Shown: positions 1 through 7,400 of the stretch, one piece after another
Position numbering within the stretch: position 1 is the first letter of the stretch
Layout: every line of letters starts with the position of its first letter
From: an uncultured Caulobacteraceae bacterium
Lineage (GTDB): Bacteria; Pseudomonadota; Alphaproteobacteria; Caulobacterales; TH1-2
Length of the DNA stretch: 15,907 nt
Direction: 5' to 3'
Assembly (NCBI GenBank): GCA_937967425.1
Contig: CALBST010000067.1
Location: forward strand, 1-15,907
Translations under genes and position numbers: made by a program
Notes under the pieces: generated by a model
Databases searched by the model: none
What the model saw: only the letters and a program-made list of their open reading frames with translations
Told to the model about the DNA's origin: nothing

Positions 1-801
1 TGACCCGGAGAGCCTTTTGATCTCATCCTTCTGCGTATCGGCCAGTTGCGTCTCAGCTTGCAGCGCCTCGCGCTGCGCGACGCGAAACGCGTTGTTGAGC
101 CTCGCGAATTCCGTGGTGATGAAGACGTTGAGGCTTAAGGCGTTCGCGCGCTGAATGTGCGTGTAGGAGAACCAATAGACGAACGCAGCGAACACGACGC
201 CAACGCCGACAGCGATGCCGCCAACGGCAAGCCTGGTGGCCTCTTCAGACGCAACCGAGCCCATGAATTGCGTGAGGGCGAGCTGCTCCACGAACAACAG
301 CGTGACCGCGTACGCCGCAAGCACCAACAGCAAGACCATCGGCGTAATCTCGCAGAAAAGCATGCGCGTGTTGTCATTGGTGATCTTGCGCGCGGAATCG
401 AGCGTAGCGAGGAATTGATCCTTCTCGCCAGCGTTATCGATGCGCGTCACCTTATCGATGAACGCTTCCTCGACCTGCTCGTAGAAGATGTCGTCGGGCG
501 GAAAGAGATCGGCGCGTAGCTTGTAGAACTCATTCGCGCGTCCAGCCATTTCCATCGCCACCGGCACGTCGTTCGGTCCGATCGTCGGCTCATCGCTGTC
601 TGGGCAGGTGAAGATTTTGAAGAACACGCCGTAGCGGACGTCGATCAAATCCTGCGCTTTCACCGTGCGCCCCACGGCGCCGACGGCAGGTGCGCCGGCG
701 GAGTGCTCCGCGCCCCTCGCGCGCCTGAACAGCCGGTTCGCCAGCATGATCGGCAACCGCACCGGCAACAGCAGCAGCATCAAGATGCGTACAAAGAGCA
801 T
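1..801 (-). CDS. Putative membrane protein with two central TM helices (partial)
   Basis: The frame is open without a stop from an ATG at 801 to base 1, giving 267 codons, so the 3' end lies outside the window. A GGGGGAG ribosome site stands just before the ATG. The first ~20 residues are hydrophobic but broken by Arg and Pro, so they could be a membrane anchor or signal. A soluble part follows (about 45-145) with the stretch DLIDVRYGVFFKIF. Two clear transmembrane helices lie at about 153-173 and 191-213. After these comes a helical, charged, Gln/Ala/Glu-rich segment that could form a coiled coil as far as the edge. I recognise no family. It is on the same strand as the TonB_C protein and cobS, but 229 bases separate it from them, so it probably has its own promoter. 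The coding call is firm; the function is unknown. Confidence 0.8.
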   Translation of the reverse strand, partial: MLFVRILMLLLLPVRLPIMLANRLFRRARGAEHSAGAPAVGAVGRTVKAQDLIDVRYGVFFKIFTCPDSDEPTIGPNDVPVAMEMAGRANEFYKLRADLFPPDDIFYEQVEEAFIDKVTRIDNAGEKDQFLATLDSARKITNDNTRMLFCEITPMVLLLVLAAYAVTLLFVEQLALTQFMGSVASEEATRLAVGGIAVGVGVVFAAFVYWFSYTHIQRANALSLNVFITTEFARLNNAFRVAQREALQAETQLADTQKDEIKRLSGS

Positions 802-1030
802 GGCGACTCCCCCGAAAGCGCCTTACATGCCCGTAATGGTTAACCAGATACGGTAACGACGCAAGGGAAAGCGGTAGGTCGCTCTGGAGCCAAGATCTGG
901 CGAAGCGTGAATTCACTCCGCTACCTGGTTCGTTTGGACAGGCCGCTGGGCGACCTGCCGATCGGACACGGCGACCCGTTCGAACGCCGCTTCGCCGCGC
1001 CAGCCGGCGAGTTAGGTGTGAGCGCCCAAC

Positions 1031-1831
1031 CTACTGTAGCCGAAAGTGAATCACGGTTCCCGCACCTTCGCAGACTGACTCCCTGGGCGCATATCGCGCG
1101 ATCTGCTGAGTGCGCACGCCGGCCTCACCAAAGCCCTGGCCGGTTGGCATCTCGTCGACCACCGTTGGATCAACGACCGAACCATCGGGCGCAATCGAGA
1201 AACGCAACACCGCCATGCCGGATTCGCCGCGACTGAGAGCGGCAGACGGATAAAGCCGCGACGTCGCCTCACTCATTTCTATTCGATTGATCGGCCCACT
1301 CTCCTCGCCGCAATACGCGCCCACGCGTCTTGACCTCAGGAGATCAACTGCAGCGGCGTTGAGGGGCGGAACAGGGGGCGAGGATGTCACAATGCCGCTC
1401 AACACGCCATCGCGGTTTCCGTCGTACACCCGAAACTGAAGCCGCGCCCTCAGGCTTTCACAATCTCCCATACCTTCCGGAAAGACAAAGTTGTTGGCGA
1501 CGATCAGCGCAACATCGTCAAAAACACCAGCGGGATCGGCAGCAAAAACGCGCGCATTCGTTATGGAGAGCACACCCGCGTCATCGACCTGGGTATCGAA
1601 AGTGAGCAGCACATCGCCGGAAACTTCATCAGCCAATGCGTCAGCGGGATATTCGAAGCTACGACCGCGGTACCGGCCAAAGTATTTCGTCTCGCATGCA
1701 TGGCCGTTCGCTGCTTGCTCCCATTGTCTGAGGGTGTCGGCAGAAAAACGCTCCTGCGCCCAACCAGCGCCAGAAGCGCACATAAGTGCGGCAAATAACG
1801 CAATCCGCGCTAGGGCAAGCGCGCCCCTCAC
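1031..1831 (-). CDS. Secreted protein with two TonB C-terminal-like domains
   Basis: This is a 266-residue protein starting with GTG; the GTG overlaps the cobS stop as GTGA, which points to translational coupling. Residues 1-26 form a signal peptide with likely cleavage after GWA. Two copies of the TonB C-terminal pattern can be read: about 58-136 (EYPADAL, then [17 protein letters not shown]) and about 192-266 (RLYPSAAL, then [21 protein letters not shown], ending IHFRLQ). Four cysteines (46, 124, 174, 254) fit two periplasmic disulfides. There is no N-terminal membrane anchor with a Pro-rich linker, so it is not a classical energy-transducing TonB. Proteins of this kind are usually annotated 'energy transducer TonB' or 'TonB family'. 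Its place directly behind cobS raises a link to cobalamin or metal uptake, but that is inference only. Confidence 0.8.
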   Translation of the reverse strand: MRGALALARIALFAALMCASGAGWAQERFSADTLRQWEQAANGHACETKYFGRYRGRSFEYPADALADEVSGDVLLTFDTQVDDAGVLSITNARVFAADPAGVFDDVALIVANNFVFPEGMGDCESLRARLQFRVYDGNRDGVLSGIVTSSPPVPPLNAAAVDLLRSRRVGAYCGEESGPINRIEMSEATSRLYPSAALSRGESGMAVLRFSIAPDGSVVDPTVVDEMPTGQGFGEAGVRTQQIARYAPRESVCEGAGTVIHFRLQ

Positions 1832-2811
1832 GCCACCTTCACCCGCGTCGCCGCTTCCGGCAGGTCTGCCCCGAACGCGCGCTGATAAAACTCCGCCACA
1901 GTCGGCCGTTCCAGCTCATCGCATTTGTTCAGGAACGTCATCCGGAAAGCTAAGCCGACATCGCCGAAAATCTCGGCGTTCTGCGCCCAAGTGATCACCG
2001 TGCGCGGACTCATCACGGTGGAGATGTCGCCATTCATGAACGCGTTGCGCGTCATATCCGCGACACGCACCATCGCCATGATCGTACGCTTGCCTTCCGG
2101 ATTGTTGTAGCTCGGCGCCTTGGCGATCACGATGTCCGCTTCGGCATCGTGATCGAGATAGTTCAGCGTCGTCACGATAGACCAGCGGTCCATCTGGCCT
2201 TGGTTGATCTGCTGGGTGCCGTGATAGAGCCCCGTTGTATCGCCCAAGCCGATCGTGTTGGTCGTCGCGAAAAGGCGGAAGAAAGGGTTGGCGCTGATGA
2301 CGCGGTTCTGATCGAGCAAGGTGAGCTTGCCGCTCGCCTCCAGCACGCGCTGGATCACGAACATCACGTCCGGGCGGCCCGCGTCGTACTCATCGAAGCA
2401 AATCGCCACTGGCCGCTGCAGCGCCCACGGCAGCATGCCTTCGCGGAACTCGGTAACCTGCTTTCCGTCCTTCAGCACGATCGCGTCCTTGCCGACGAGA
2501 TCGATACGGCTGACGTGGCTGTCCAAATTGATCCGCACCATCGGCCAATTCAGCCGCGCCGCCACCTGCTCGACGTGCGTCGACTTCCCCGTGCCGTGAT
2601 AACCCTGCACCATGACGCGCCGGTTGTGCGCAAAGCCCGCCAGGATCGCCAACGTCGTCTGCGGATCGAAGCGATAGGCCGGATCGATTTCGGGAACGTA
2701 TTCCGTCTTCTTCGAGAAGGCGGGCACTTTCATGTCGCTTTCAACGCCGAACTCGCGGGCAGAAATTGTCTTGTCCGGCTTGGCGGAGAGGAGATCGTCA
2801 GCAGCTGTCAT
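1828..2811 (-). CDS. cobS: Aerobic cobaltochelatase, CobS ATPase subunit
   Basis: The protein has 327 residues, the usual CobS length. CobS is the AAA+ motor of the ATP-dependent CobNST chelatase, which inserts cobalt into hydrogenobyrinate a,c-diamide in aerobic B12 synthesis in the cytoplasm. Visible motifs are Walker [10 protein letters not shown] (70-78), Walker B AICFDE (136-141) and a sensor-1 Asn near 185 in [10 protein letters not shown]. The blocks [19 protein letters not shown] and [11 protein letters not shown] are characteristic CobS sequence. The N-terminal part ([17 protein letters not shown]) is also typical. Upstream, 84 bases away on the same strand, is a J-domain gene, a neighbourhood common in alphaproteobacteria. 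The usual partner cobT is not downstream; instead a TonB_C-domain gene overlaps the stop by 4 bases. No strong Shine-Dalgarno precedes the ATG. A MoxR-type ATPase is the only alternative and fits much less well. Confidence 0.95.
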   Translation of the reverse strand: MTAADDLLSAKPDKTISAREFGVESDMKVPAFSKKTEYVPEIDPAYRFDPQTTLAILAGFAHNRRVMVQGYHGTGKSTHVEQVAARLNWPMVRINLDSHVSRIDLVGKDAIVLKDGKQVTEFREGMLPWALQRPVAICFDEYDAGRPDVMFVIQRVLEASGKLTLLDQNRVISANPFFRLFATTNTIGLGDTTGLYHGTQQINQGQMDRWSIVTTLNYLDHDAEADIVIAKAPSYNNPEGKRTIMAMVRVADMTRNAFMNGDISTVMSPRTVITWAQNAEIFGDVGLAFRMTFLNKCDELERPTVAEFYQRAFGADLPEAATRVKVA

Positions 2812-2895
2812 GAGGGAGATGTGGCCTTGGAGGAGTTCGGAAGCCAGCTTACGGCGCCGTAGCGCGTCAGGAAAAGCGGCAATATGACGAGTCGC

Positions 2896-3513
2896 TCAGA
2901 CGAGGCCGCCGGCCTTTAGCGTCTGATAGGCTTTGATCGCCTTTTGCAGATTCTGCTCTGCCCCACGGTCACCGCCGTTGGAATCGGGATGCCAGCGTTT
3001 CACCAGCTCCGCGTACTTGGCGCGGATCTGCGCCTTGGTTGCGTTTTCCTCGAGCTCCATGGCCTCAAGCGCCAGCGCTTGGAGGCGCGTCAACCGGCGG
3101 CGCGCCTTCACCGGAGCAGCGCCCGGATCGCCGCCAAACATGCCGAACGGATCGCTAGCGCCGCCGACGCCCCTGCCGCGGCCCGCGGCAGCCAGGCGAT
3201 CGCCCCGTCCGCCACGGAAAGTCCACGTGGGGCGATGGCCGACTTCTTCCTTCTTGCGATACTCGTCGAGCTCGGCGTCGGTCATGCCCCTAAAGTAATC
3301 CCACCGCTTATTGTACTCGGCGGCGTGCGAGGCACAGAAATGCCAAAACTGGTTGGCGTGCTCGCGGCTCTTCGGCGCGCGATGGAGCCCGGCGCTTTTG
3401 CATCCTATATGATCACAGGGGCGCTCTTCCGGCTCACGCGCCTTCGTCGCCGCGTCAGGCTTCTTGACGCGGATGTCGACGAACTTGGGGCGGTAGGCGA
3501 ACGTCTCTGACAT
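2896..3513 (-). CDS. J-domain protein with N-terminal Cys/His cluster and C-terminal J domain
   Basis: This is a 205-residue cytoplasmic protein. The J domain lies at the C-terminus (about 143-203) with the HPD motif at 175-177 in KRWHPDSNGGD, followed by a helix ending KAYQTLKAGG. J domains stimulate Hsp70 (DnaK) ATPase. The N-terminal half carries a Cys/His-rich region (C33, C38, H44, H58, C60, H63) resembling a zinc-binding cluster, and a Gly/Arg-rich linker runs from about 99 to 135. This is not DnaJ itself, since the J domain is at the wrong end and the CXXCXGXG repeats are absent. This type often stands immediately upstream of cobS in alphaproteobacteria, as it does here, so a role in CobS/CobT assembly has been easy to suspect but is not shown. 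It is divergent from the bolA-family gene, with only 43 bases between them. Confidence 0.88.
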   Translation of the reverse strand: MSETFAYRPKFVDIRVKKPDAATKAREPEERPCDHIGCKSAGLHRAPKSREHANQFWHFCASHAAEYNKRWDYFRGMTDAELDEYRKKEEVGHRPTWTFRGGRGDRLAAAGRGRGVGGASDPFGMFGGDPGAAPVKARRRLTRLQALALEAMELEENATKAQIRAKYAELVKRWHPDSNGGDRGAEQNLQKAIKAYQTLKAGGLV

Positions 3514-3556
3514 CGGATGGTCGAGTATGGGCGCCAGAGGTTAAGCGGACAAGGAA

Positions 3557-3847
3557 TTGACAGACAACAAAACGCATCTTTCGCGCGCCGAACGCATTGA
3601 ATCGCAGCTGCGCGAACGGTTTGAACCCGTTCACTTTGTCTTGACAGATCAGTCGGCCTCCCACGCCGGCCATGCCGGCGCGCGTCCCGGTGGAGAAACG
3701 CACTACCACCTTGCCATGCGCGCGAGTGCGTTCGAGGGCCTCTCCCGCGTCGCGCGTCAACGCTTGGTTTACGATACACTTCGTGAAGAATTTGACACGG
3801 GCTTGCACGCTTTGACGCTCGTCCTCAAAACACCGAATGAGGTGTAA
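3557..3847 (+). CDS. BolA family protein
   Basis: This 96-residue protein matches the small BolA fold. It has an N-terminal helix (RAERIESQLRERF), the segment with the conserved His cluster SASHAGHAG (about 33-41), THYHL, the helix RQRLVYDTLREEF, and the family-typical LHALTLVLKTP (His84). BolA proteins bind [2Fe-2S] clusters together with monothiol glutaredoxins and take part in iron-sulfur trafficking and stress or morphology control. The only start in frame after the stop at 3542-3544 is a TTG at 3557; AAGGA sits only one base before it, an unusually short spacing, so the start is uncertain and an internal non-ATG start is possible. The gene is divergent to the J-domain gene and lies 21 bases ahead of the DUF1214 gene. 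Confidence 0.88.
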   Translation: MTDNKTHLSRAERIESQLRERFEPVHFVLTDQSASHAGHAGARPGGETHYHLAMRASAFEGLSRVARQRLVYDTLREEFDTGLHALTLVLKTPNEV

Positions 3848-3868
3848 GTTCGCGGCGTGGGGAGCGGA

Positions 3869-4453
3869 ATGCTGCGGCGAATATTGGCATGGATCGGCGC
3901 TGTGATAGCGGGCGTTACGCTCGGGCTGGCGTCGGCCTGGGCGGTGCTGCAGTTCGGCAACGCTGCCTTCACCGAGCGATACGGCAACTGGGTCCATAGC
4001 CGCGCGGCGGGATCGAGCGCTGCCGATCCGTATACACGCGCCATCATCGCCCGCGCCGGACTGCTGGCGCTGTCGGCGCGCGAAGCAGTCTATTTTTCGC
4101 TCGATCGCGACGAGCACGGCCGCCCCCTAAACGAAAGCTGCATTTATGAAATTCAGGGACGCCCGCTCGACGCGCGCTGGTGGTCGGTAACGCTCTACGC
4201 GGACGATAACTTCCTTGTTCAAAATACCGACCGCGCGCATTCCGTCGACGCCTCTCGCGCCGGCAATGACGCGCCGTGGGCGATCCGCGTCTCCCCTGTT
4301 CGCGGCGATGCAACCCACTGGCTCTCCTCGCGCGAGGCGCGGCGCGGCTTCATTGTCATGCTGCGCGTCTATAATCCGCAGCGCGATTTCCGGCCGAGCG
4401 AGCAAACGCTGCCCCGGCTCACCACGGTCTCGTGCGCGGGAGAACCGGCATGA
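3869..4453 (+). CDS. DUF1214 domain-containing, membrane-anchored protein
   Basis: The start chosen is the ATG at 3869, preceded by GGGGAG at 3859-3864; an in-frame GTG at 3857 would add four residues. The product has 194 residues: one N-terminal transmembrane helix or uncleaved signal (about residues 3-27), then a periplasmic domain. The stretch RWWSVTLYADDNFLVQNTDR followed by AHSVDA, and the later RGFIVMLRVYNP, are the hallmark blocks of DUF1214. The biochemical role of DUF1214 is not established. The next gene, which overlaps as ATGA, encodes the partner domain DUF1254. In many bacteria these two domains are fused in one large protein with DUF1254 first; here they are two small genes in the opposite order. 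Confidence 0.87.
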   Translation: MLRRILAWIGAVIAGVTLGLASAWAVLQFGNAAFTERYGNWVHSRAAGSSAADPYTRAIIARAGLLALSAREAVYFSLDRDEHGRPLNESCIYEIQGRPLDARWWSVTLYADDNFLVQNTDRAHSVDASRAGNDAPWAIRVSPVRGDATHWLSSREARRGFIVMLRVYNPQRDFRPSEQTLPRLTTVSCAGEPA

Positions 4454-4974
4454 GCTGGGGCAAATATGTTCTCGGTGCGCTCGTCATCGCGGCGGTGGTG
4501 CATTTCGCGGCGATCTTCGCAGCACCGCGTGTGATCATGAACGTCGCCATCGAGCGCATTGGCGCCGCCGGGGTGAACACTTGGCATATGAGCGAGCGCG
4601 TGACCGCGGCGTCGCGCCAGATCGTGCGGCCCTCGCCTGACTTTGCCTATTCCGCCTGCGTTTTCGATCTCAGCAACGGGCCGGTTATCATAACCGCGAC
4701 GCCATGGGAGGATTATTGGTCGCTCTCGCTCTACGCCGCCAATAGCGACAACTTCTTCGTTATCGACGATCGCGAAGCGCATTACGGCGCCGAGATCACT
4801 CTGATCCGGCGCGGCGCCGCGCACCCCGAAGGCGCCTCGACTATCGTCGAAAGCCCAAGCATGCGCGGCATCGCTCTGATCCGCCGGCTTGCACCAACAC
4901 CAGGCACATATGACGCCGCAAAAGCCGTCGCCGCCGATGATGTTTGCACCAGCGCGGCGCGGCCAGTGGGCTAA
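4450..4974 (+). CDS. DUF1254 domain-containing, membrane-anchored protein
   Basis: The 174-residue product starts at the ATG at 4450, which overlaps the stop of the DUF1214 gene (ATGA), so the two are translationally coupled and probably act together. One hydrophobic helix (about 6-26) anchors it, followed by a periplasmic domain. The DUF1254 signature is readable: RPSPDFAYSACVFDLSNGPV, then TPWEDYWSLSLYAANSDNFF. Both this protein and its neighbour have two late cysteines or fewer and no visible catalytic motif. The stop codon overlaps the stop of the convergent mmcB gene by the shared bases CTAA. Function is unknown; a cell-envelope role is inferred only from the topology. Confidence 0.87.
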   Translation: MSWGKYVLGALVIAAVVHFAAIFAAPRVIMNVAIERIGAAGVNTWHMSERVTAASRQIVRPSPDFAYSACVFDLSNGPVIITATPWEDYWSLSLYAANSDNFFVIDDREAHYGAEITLIRRGAAHPEGASTIVESPSMRGIALIRRLAPTPGTYDAAKAVAADDVCTSAARPVG

Positions 4975-5402
4975 AACTCCGCGGCACGAAGCGCCGCGAG
5001 CCGCGCGAACAGCAGCGTCACCGCCTTGCGCCGCGCGCCGGCGAGCGGACGCACCGGGCTGTCGCGCAGAATTGCTCCGCCAAAGCCATCGGCGACAATC
5101 AGCCCGCACTCCTCCGGAATAAGCTCACGCGGAAACGTCTCGGTCACGCCAAAGAAAAAGCGGTCGCAGTAATCGACGTACTCAGGCCACTTCGAGTCGC
5201 TGGCATAGTCCTCCAGGCACGACTTGGTTTCGACGATCCAGATTTCGCCTTGCTGAGTCAGCGCCATCACGTCCGCGCGCCGGCCATTCGCGAGTGGAAC
5301 TTCCAAGATCGGCGCGAGGCCGCGCTCCACCAACATGCGCGTAACGCCGCGCGCCAGAGCCGCGGTGACGTCCGGCCGGGAGAGTGGCAGCGCGTCATCC
5401 AT
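4971..5402 (-). CDS. mmcB: MmcB family DNA repair protein
   Basis: The start chosen is the ATG at 5402 (MDDALPLSRPDVT), giving 143 residues, with a GGGAGA ribosome site 7 bases upstream. The frame stays open further upstream to 5534, but that extension is Arg/Gly/Cys-rich and runs into the terminator of the neighbouring gene, so it is rejected. The core has the nuclease-like pattern RADVMALTQQGEIWIVETKS (Asp then E-x-K), followed by KWPEYVDYCDRFFFGV and LIVADGFGGAILR, typical of MmcB (PF06319). MmcB was described in Caulobacter as a putative endonuclease in mitomycin-C damage repair, and is SOS-induced there. Upstream there are two GTTC words in direct repeat (5431-5447), but with 9 bases between them rather than the 7 of the alphaproteobacterial LexA box, so SOS control is not shown. 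Confidence 0.88.
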   Translation of the reverse strand: MDDALPLSRPDVTAALARGVTRMLVERGLAPILEVPLANGRRADVMALTQQGEIWIVETKSCLEDYASDSKWPEYVDYCDRFFFGVTETFPRELIPEECGLIVADGFGGAILRDSPVRPLAGARRKAVTLLFARLAALRAAEF

Positions 5403-5523
5403 GCGCCATTCTCCCACTCCACACACGCGGGAACAAGCACCCGGAACTGTCATCGCTTCGCACGCGTCCGATGACGGCAGCGCGCACCCGCGCCGAACGG
5501 CTAATCCTCGTCCGCCACGAACA

Positions 5524-5553
5524 AAAACGCCCACTCTCGCGAGTGGGCGTTTT
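5524..5553 (-). terminator. Rho-independent terminator of the diiron protein gene
   Basis: A perfect 13-base-pair stem (5524-5536 with 5541-5553) closes a four-base loop. Read on the minus strand it follows the diiron gene stop by 22 bases, and the stem runs into a T-rich tail. Read on the plus strand it also ends in TTTT, so it could work in both directions. It separates the diiron gene from mmcB and argues against the longer mmcB reading frame, which would have to be translated through it. Confidence 0.88.
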
Positions 5554-5575
5554 CAGTTTGCGTACGGTTCGGACT

Positions 5576-6736
5576 TTACTCGGCGGCGACCGCGGCGGCT
5601 TTCACATCACTCAGCGCGCCAGTGTTGATGCCGAAATTGATCGTCTTCAGATATTGGATGCCTTCGTCGGCGATCGCATCGCCGACCATTTCTTCGCCTT
5701 CGGCCTTGAACTCATCGAAGTTCACGTAGGTGGCGTAGAAGCCGCGGGTGCGCTCGGTGATGATGCCGGCGTTCCAGAGCGTCTTCACCAGCACGCGGAA
5801 GATGTTGGTGCCTTCCCTCATGTTCTCACGGCGCATGTCGTCGGTGACGGCGGCCTGGAAGCTTTCCATCACCTTCTCCGGGTCCATGCCAAACTGCACA
5901 TAGATCGAGGTCATCTGGTGCGGCGCGACCAGATTGAACAACAGCGTCTGGAAGCAGTGCGCCGCCCAGTTCTCGACGATCTCGTGCTCTTCAGGCGAGA
6001 GCTTCGGAATGGTGCGATCGGCCCAGATCTTCCCAAACTTGTGGTGGAAGGCCTCGTCCGTCATCACGAGTTGAGTCAGTTTCTTCGCCAGCGGATCGTT
6101 CCACTCTTTGAAGATCGTCGCGAAGGCGCCCATGGCGAGACCTTCGACCAGCATCTGCATGCCGATGATCTTTTTATAGACTTCAGGCGCGTGCACGATC
6201 TCTTGCAGCAAGCCGGCAAGCACGGTGCCGCACGGCAGCGGCGTGCCCCAGCGCGCGATGATGTACTTGGCGAACGCGGTGACGTGGCGGCCTTCTTCGC
6301 GCGTTTGGTTGGCGGCGTATTCTTGCGCACCGGGATCGCGCAGCACGTGGCAGAGCGAAGCGGAGAGATTCAGCGCGCCCTGCTCACCGTGCAGGATCGA
6401 GCTCATCACCCAGCGGCCAACCTGGCTCTTGAAGCGAATGCGCTCAGCCGGCTTATCCTTGAAAAACGCCTCGACGTATTCGGTCTGCAGCGCCGGCACC
6501 ATGACGTCCGGGATGAAGTCGGTCGTGTCCGGATCGAAGTCGTCGTTGAAGTCGATGTATTTCTTGTCGAGCGGATCCCAGAAGTGATCGTGGGTCGCCG
6601 AGATGATTTTATCGAACGCGGTCGAACGGTTCAGGTGGCGATCGATTTCCAGCATCTGGCTGAAATCGGTCGGCGGGACGGCGTCATAGACTTCGTCCTT
6701 GGTGATCTGGCGGATAGGGGCGGCGGAATCGGCCAT
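5576..6736 (-). CDS. Ferritin-like diiron protein (ribonucleotide reductase small-subunit superfamily)
   Basis: This 386-residue cytoplasmic protein is mostly helical. Six candidate carboxylate/histidine iron ligands are in the expected order: E118 (HGEQGALN), E148-G-R-H151, E198 (MLVEGLAMG) and E228-A-F-H231. The two E-x-x-H motifs are the hallmark of the ferritin-like diiron fold shared by NrdB, bacterial multicomponent monooxygenases and AurF-type N-oxygenases. It is not a standard NrdB: I do not see the usual C-terminal tail, and no nrdA neighbours it. It is best called a ferritin-like domain protein with a probable oxygen-activating dinuclear metal site; the substrate is unknown. A GGGAGAGACG ribosome site precedes the ATG. 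It is a monocistronic unit bounded by the 5524-5553 terminator and by a divergent metallopeptidase gene. The 474-residue frame on the opposite strand is a shadow. Confidence 0.85.
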   Translation of the reverse strand: MADSAAPIRQITKDEVYDAVPPTDFSQMLEIDRHLNRSTAFDKIISATHDHFWDPLDKKYIDFNDDFDPDTTDFIPDVMVPALQTEYVEAFFKDKPAERIRFKSQVGRWVMSSILHGEQGALNLSASLCHVLRDPGAQEYAANQTREEGRHVTAFAKYIIARWGTPLPCGTVLAGLLQEIVHAPEVYKKIIGMQMLVEGLAMGAFATIFKEWNDPLAKKLTQLVMTDEAFHHKFGKIWADRTIPKLSPEEHEIVENWAAHCFQTLLFNLVAPHQMTSIYVQFGMDPEKVMESFQAAVTDDMRRENMREGTNIFRVLVKTLWNAGIITERTRGFYATYVNFDEFKAEGEEMVGDAIADEGIQYLKTINFGINTGALSDVKAAAVAAE

Positions 6737-6905
6737 CGCGTCGTCTCTCCCGGGGGTTCTGGCCCGCTGGCTACGCGCGGGACCTCGTTCTGGATGATCC
6801 CACCCTAACCGAAGGGACGTATCGTTTCAAGAAAAATGACGGGGGCGTCAACTTAGCAGGTGCAGCATTAACTGCCTCCGCCCTGAACGCCTATATCCAG
6901 GGACC

Positions 6906-7295
6906 ATGGCGCAGCTCCCTCCTTCTCTCGACGATCTCGACGGCATGGCGCGCGAGGCGTGGGCGGCGCTGCCCGCGAGCTTCCGCGATCTTGCCGGCGA
7001 TGTGCTCATCCGCGTTGAAGACTTCGCCGACGAAGACGTGCTCGCCGATCTCGGTATCGATGACCCGTTCGAACTCACCGGGCTCTATTCAGGCGTCGAT
7101 CTCACGCAGCGCTCGATCATGGACCCCGCGCCGGCGCAGCCGATGGTGTTCCTCTATCGCCGGCCTATTCTCGATGAATGGATCGAACGCGGAGACGTCG
7201 ATCTCGCCGAACTCGTCGCCCACGTCCTCATCCACGAAGTCGGCCATCACTTCGGACTGAGCGACGATCACATGGACGCGCTGCTGGGAGACTGA
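6906..7295 (+). CDS. Zincin-type metallopeptidase family protein (PF06262-like)
   Basis: The 129-residue protein has the extended zincin motif H110-E-V-G-H114-H-F-G117-L-S-D120, that is HExxHxxGxxD, near the C-terminus. The His residues and the final Asp would hold zinc, and Glu111 would be the catalytic base. Small proteins of this size with the motif at the end and the segment GLYSGVDLTQRS-like before it belong to the metallopeptidase/Zincin_1 family, found widely in alphaproteobacteria and actinobacteria. There is no signal peptide, so it is probably cytoplasmic. Its natural substrate is not known. AGGGA lies just before the ATG, at a short spacing. The gene stands alone, followed by a 105-base spacer and the curlin operon. 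Confidence 0.88.
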   Translation: MAQLPPSLDDLDGMAREAWAALPASFRDLAGDVLIRVEDFADEDVLADLGIDDPFELTGLYSGVDLTQRSIMDPAPAQPMVFLYRRPILDEWIERGDVDLAELVAHVLIHEVGHHFGLSDDHMDALLGD

Positions 7296-7301
7296 CTGCA
7301 A

Positions 7302-7318
7302 TTGAACGGCGCGTTCAA
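7302..7318. promoter_or_regulatory. 17-base palindrome upstream of the curlin operon
   Basis: TTGAAC and GTTCAA stand as perfect inverted arms around five bases. The site lies 83 bases before the curlin ATG and just after the metallopeptidase stop. The inner bases can instead pair with downstream sequence (7307-7312 with 7319-7324), so in RNA two mutually exclusive stems are possible. It could be an operator for a dimeric regulator or a weak transcription-end hairpin; there is no T-tract. The role is inferred. Confidence 0.35.
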
Positions 7319-7400
7319 GCGCCGCTCATGTAGGCGCGATTACCTTTGCACTCGTTGGATCGCTCGCGAGGGAAGCGCGTAGTCCACGGGAGCATAGATT

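Noticed and set aside
2149..2862. A 237-residue plus-strand frame opposite cobS
   Set aside because: Shadow frame; His/Arg-rich without motifs, while cobS is conserved along its full length.
5431..5447. Two GTTC words upstream of mmcB, resembling a LexA/SOS box
   Set aside because: The spacing is 9 bases, while the alphaproteobacterial consensus is GTTC-N7-GTTC; kept only as a possible degenerate site.
5403..5534. A longer N-terminus for MmcB
   Set aside because: It would translate through the terminator of the diiron gene and lacks family-like sequence; the ATG at 5402 has a proper ribosome site.
5384..6808. A 474-residue open frame on the plus strand opposite the diiron protein gene
   Set aside because: It is a shadow of GC-rich codon use: Arg/His/Asp-rich, no motif, and it spans the terminator and another gene's 5' region.
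6785..6840. A CTTGAAA word on the minus strand upstream of the diiron gene, like a heat-shock sigma-32 -35 element
   Set aside because: No matching -10 element at proper spacing could be read.
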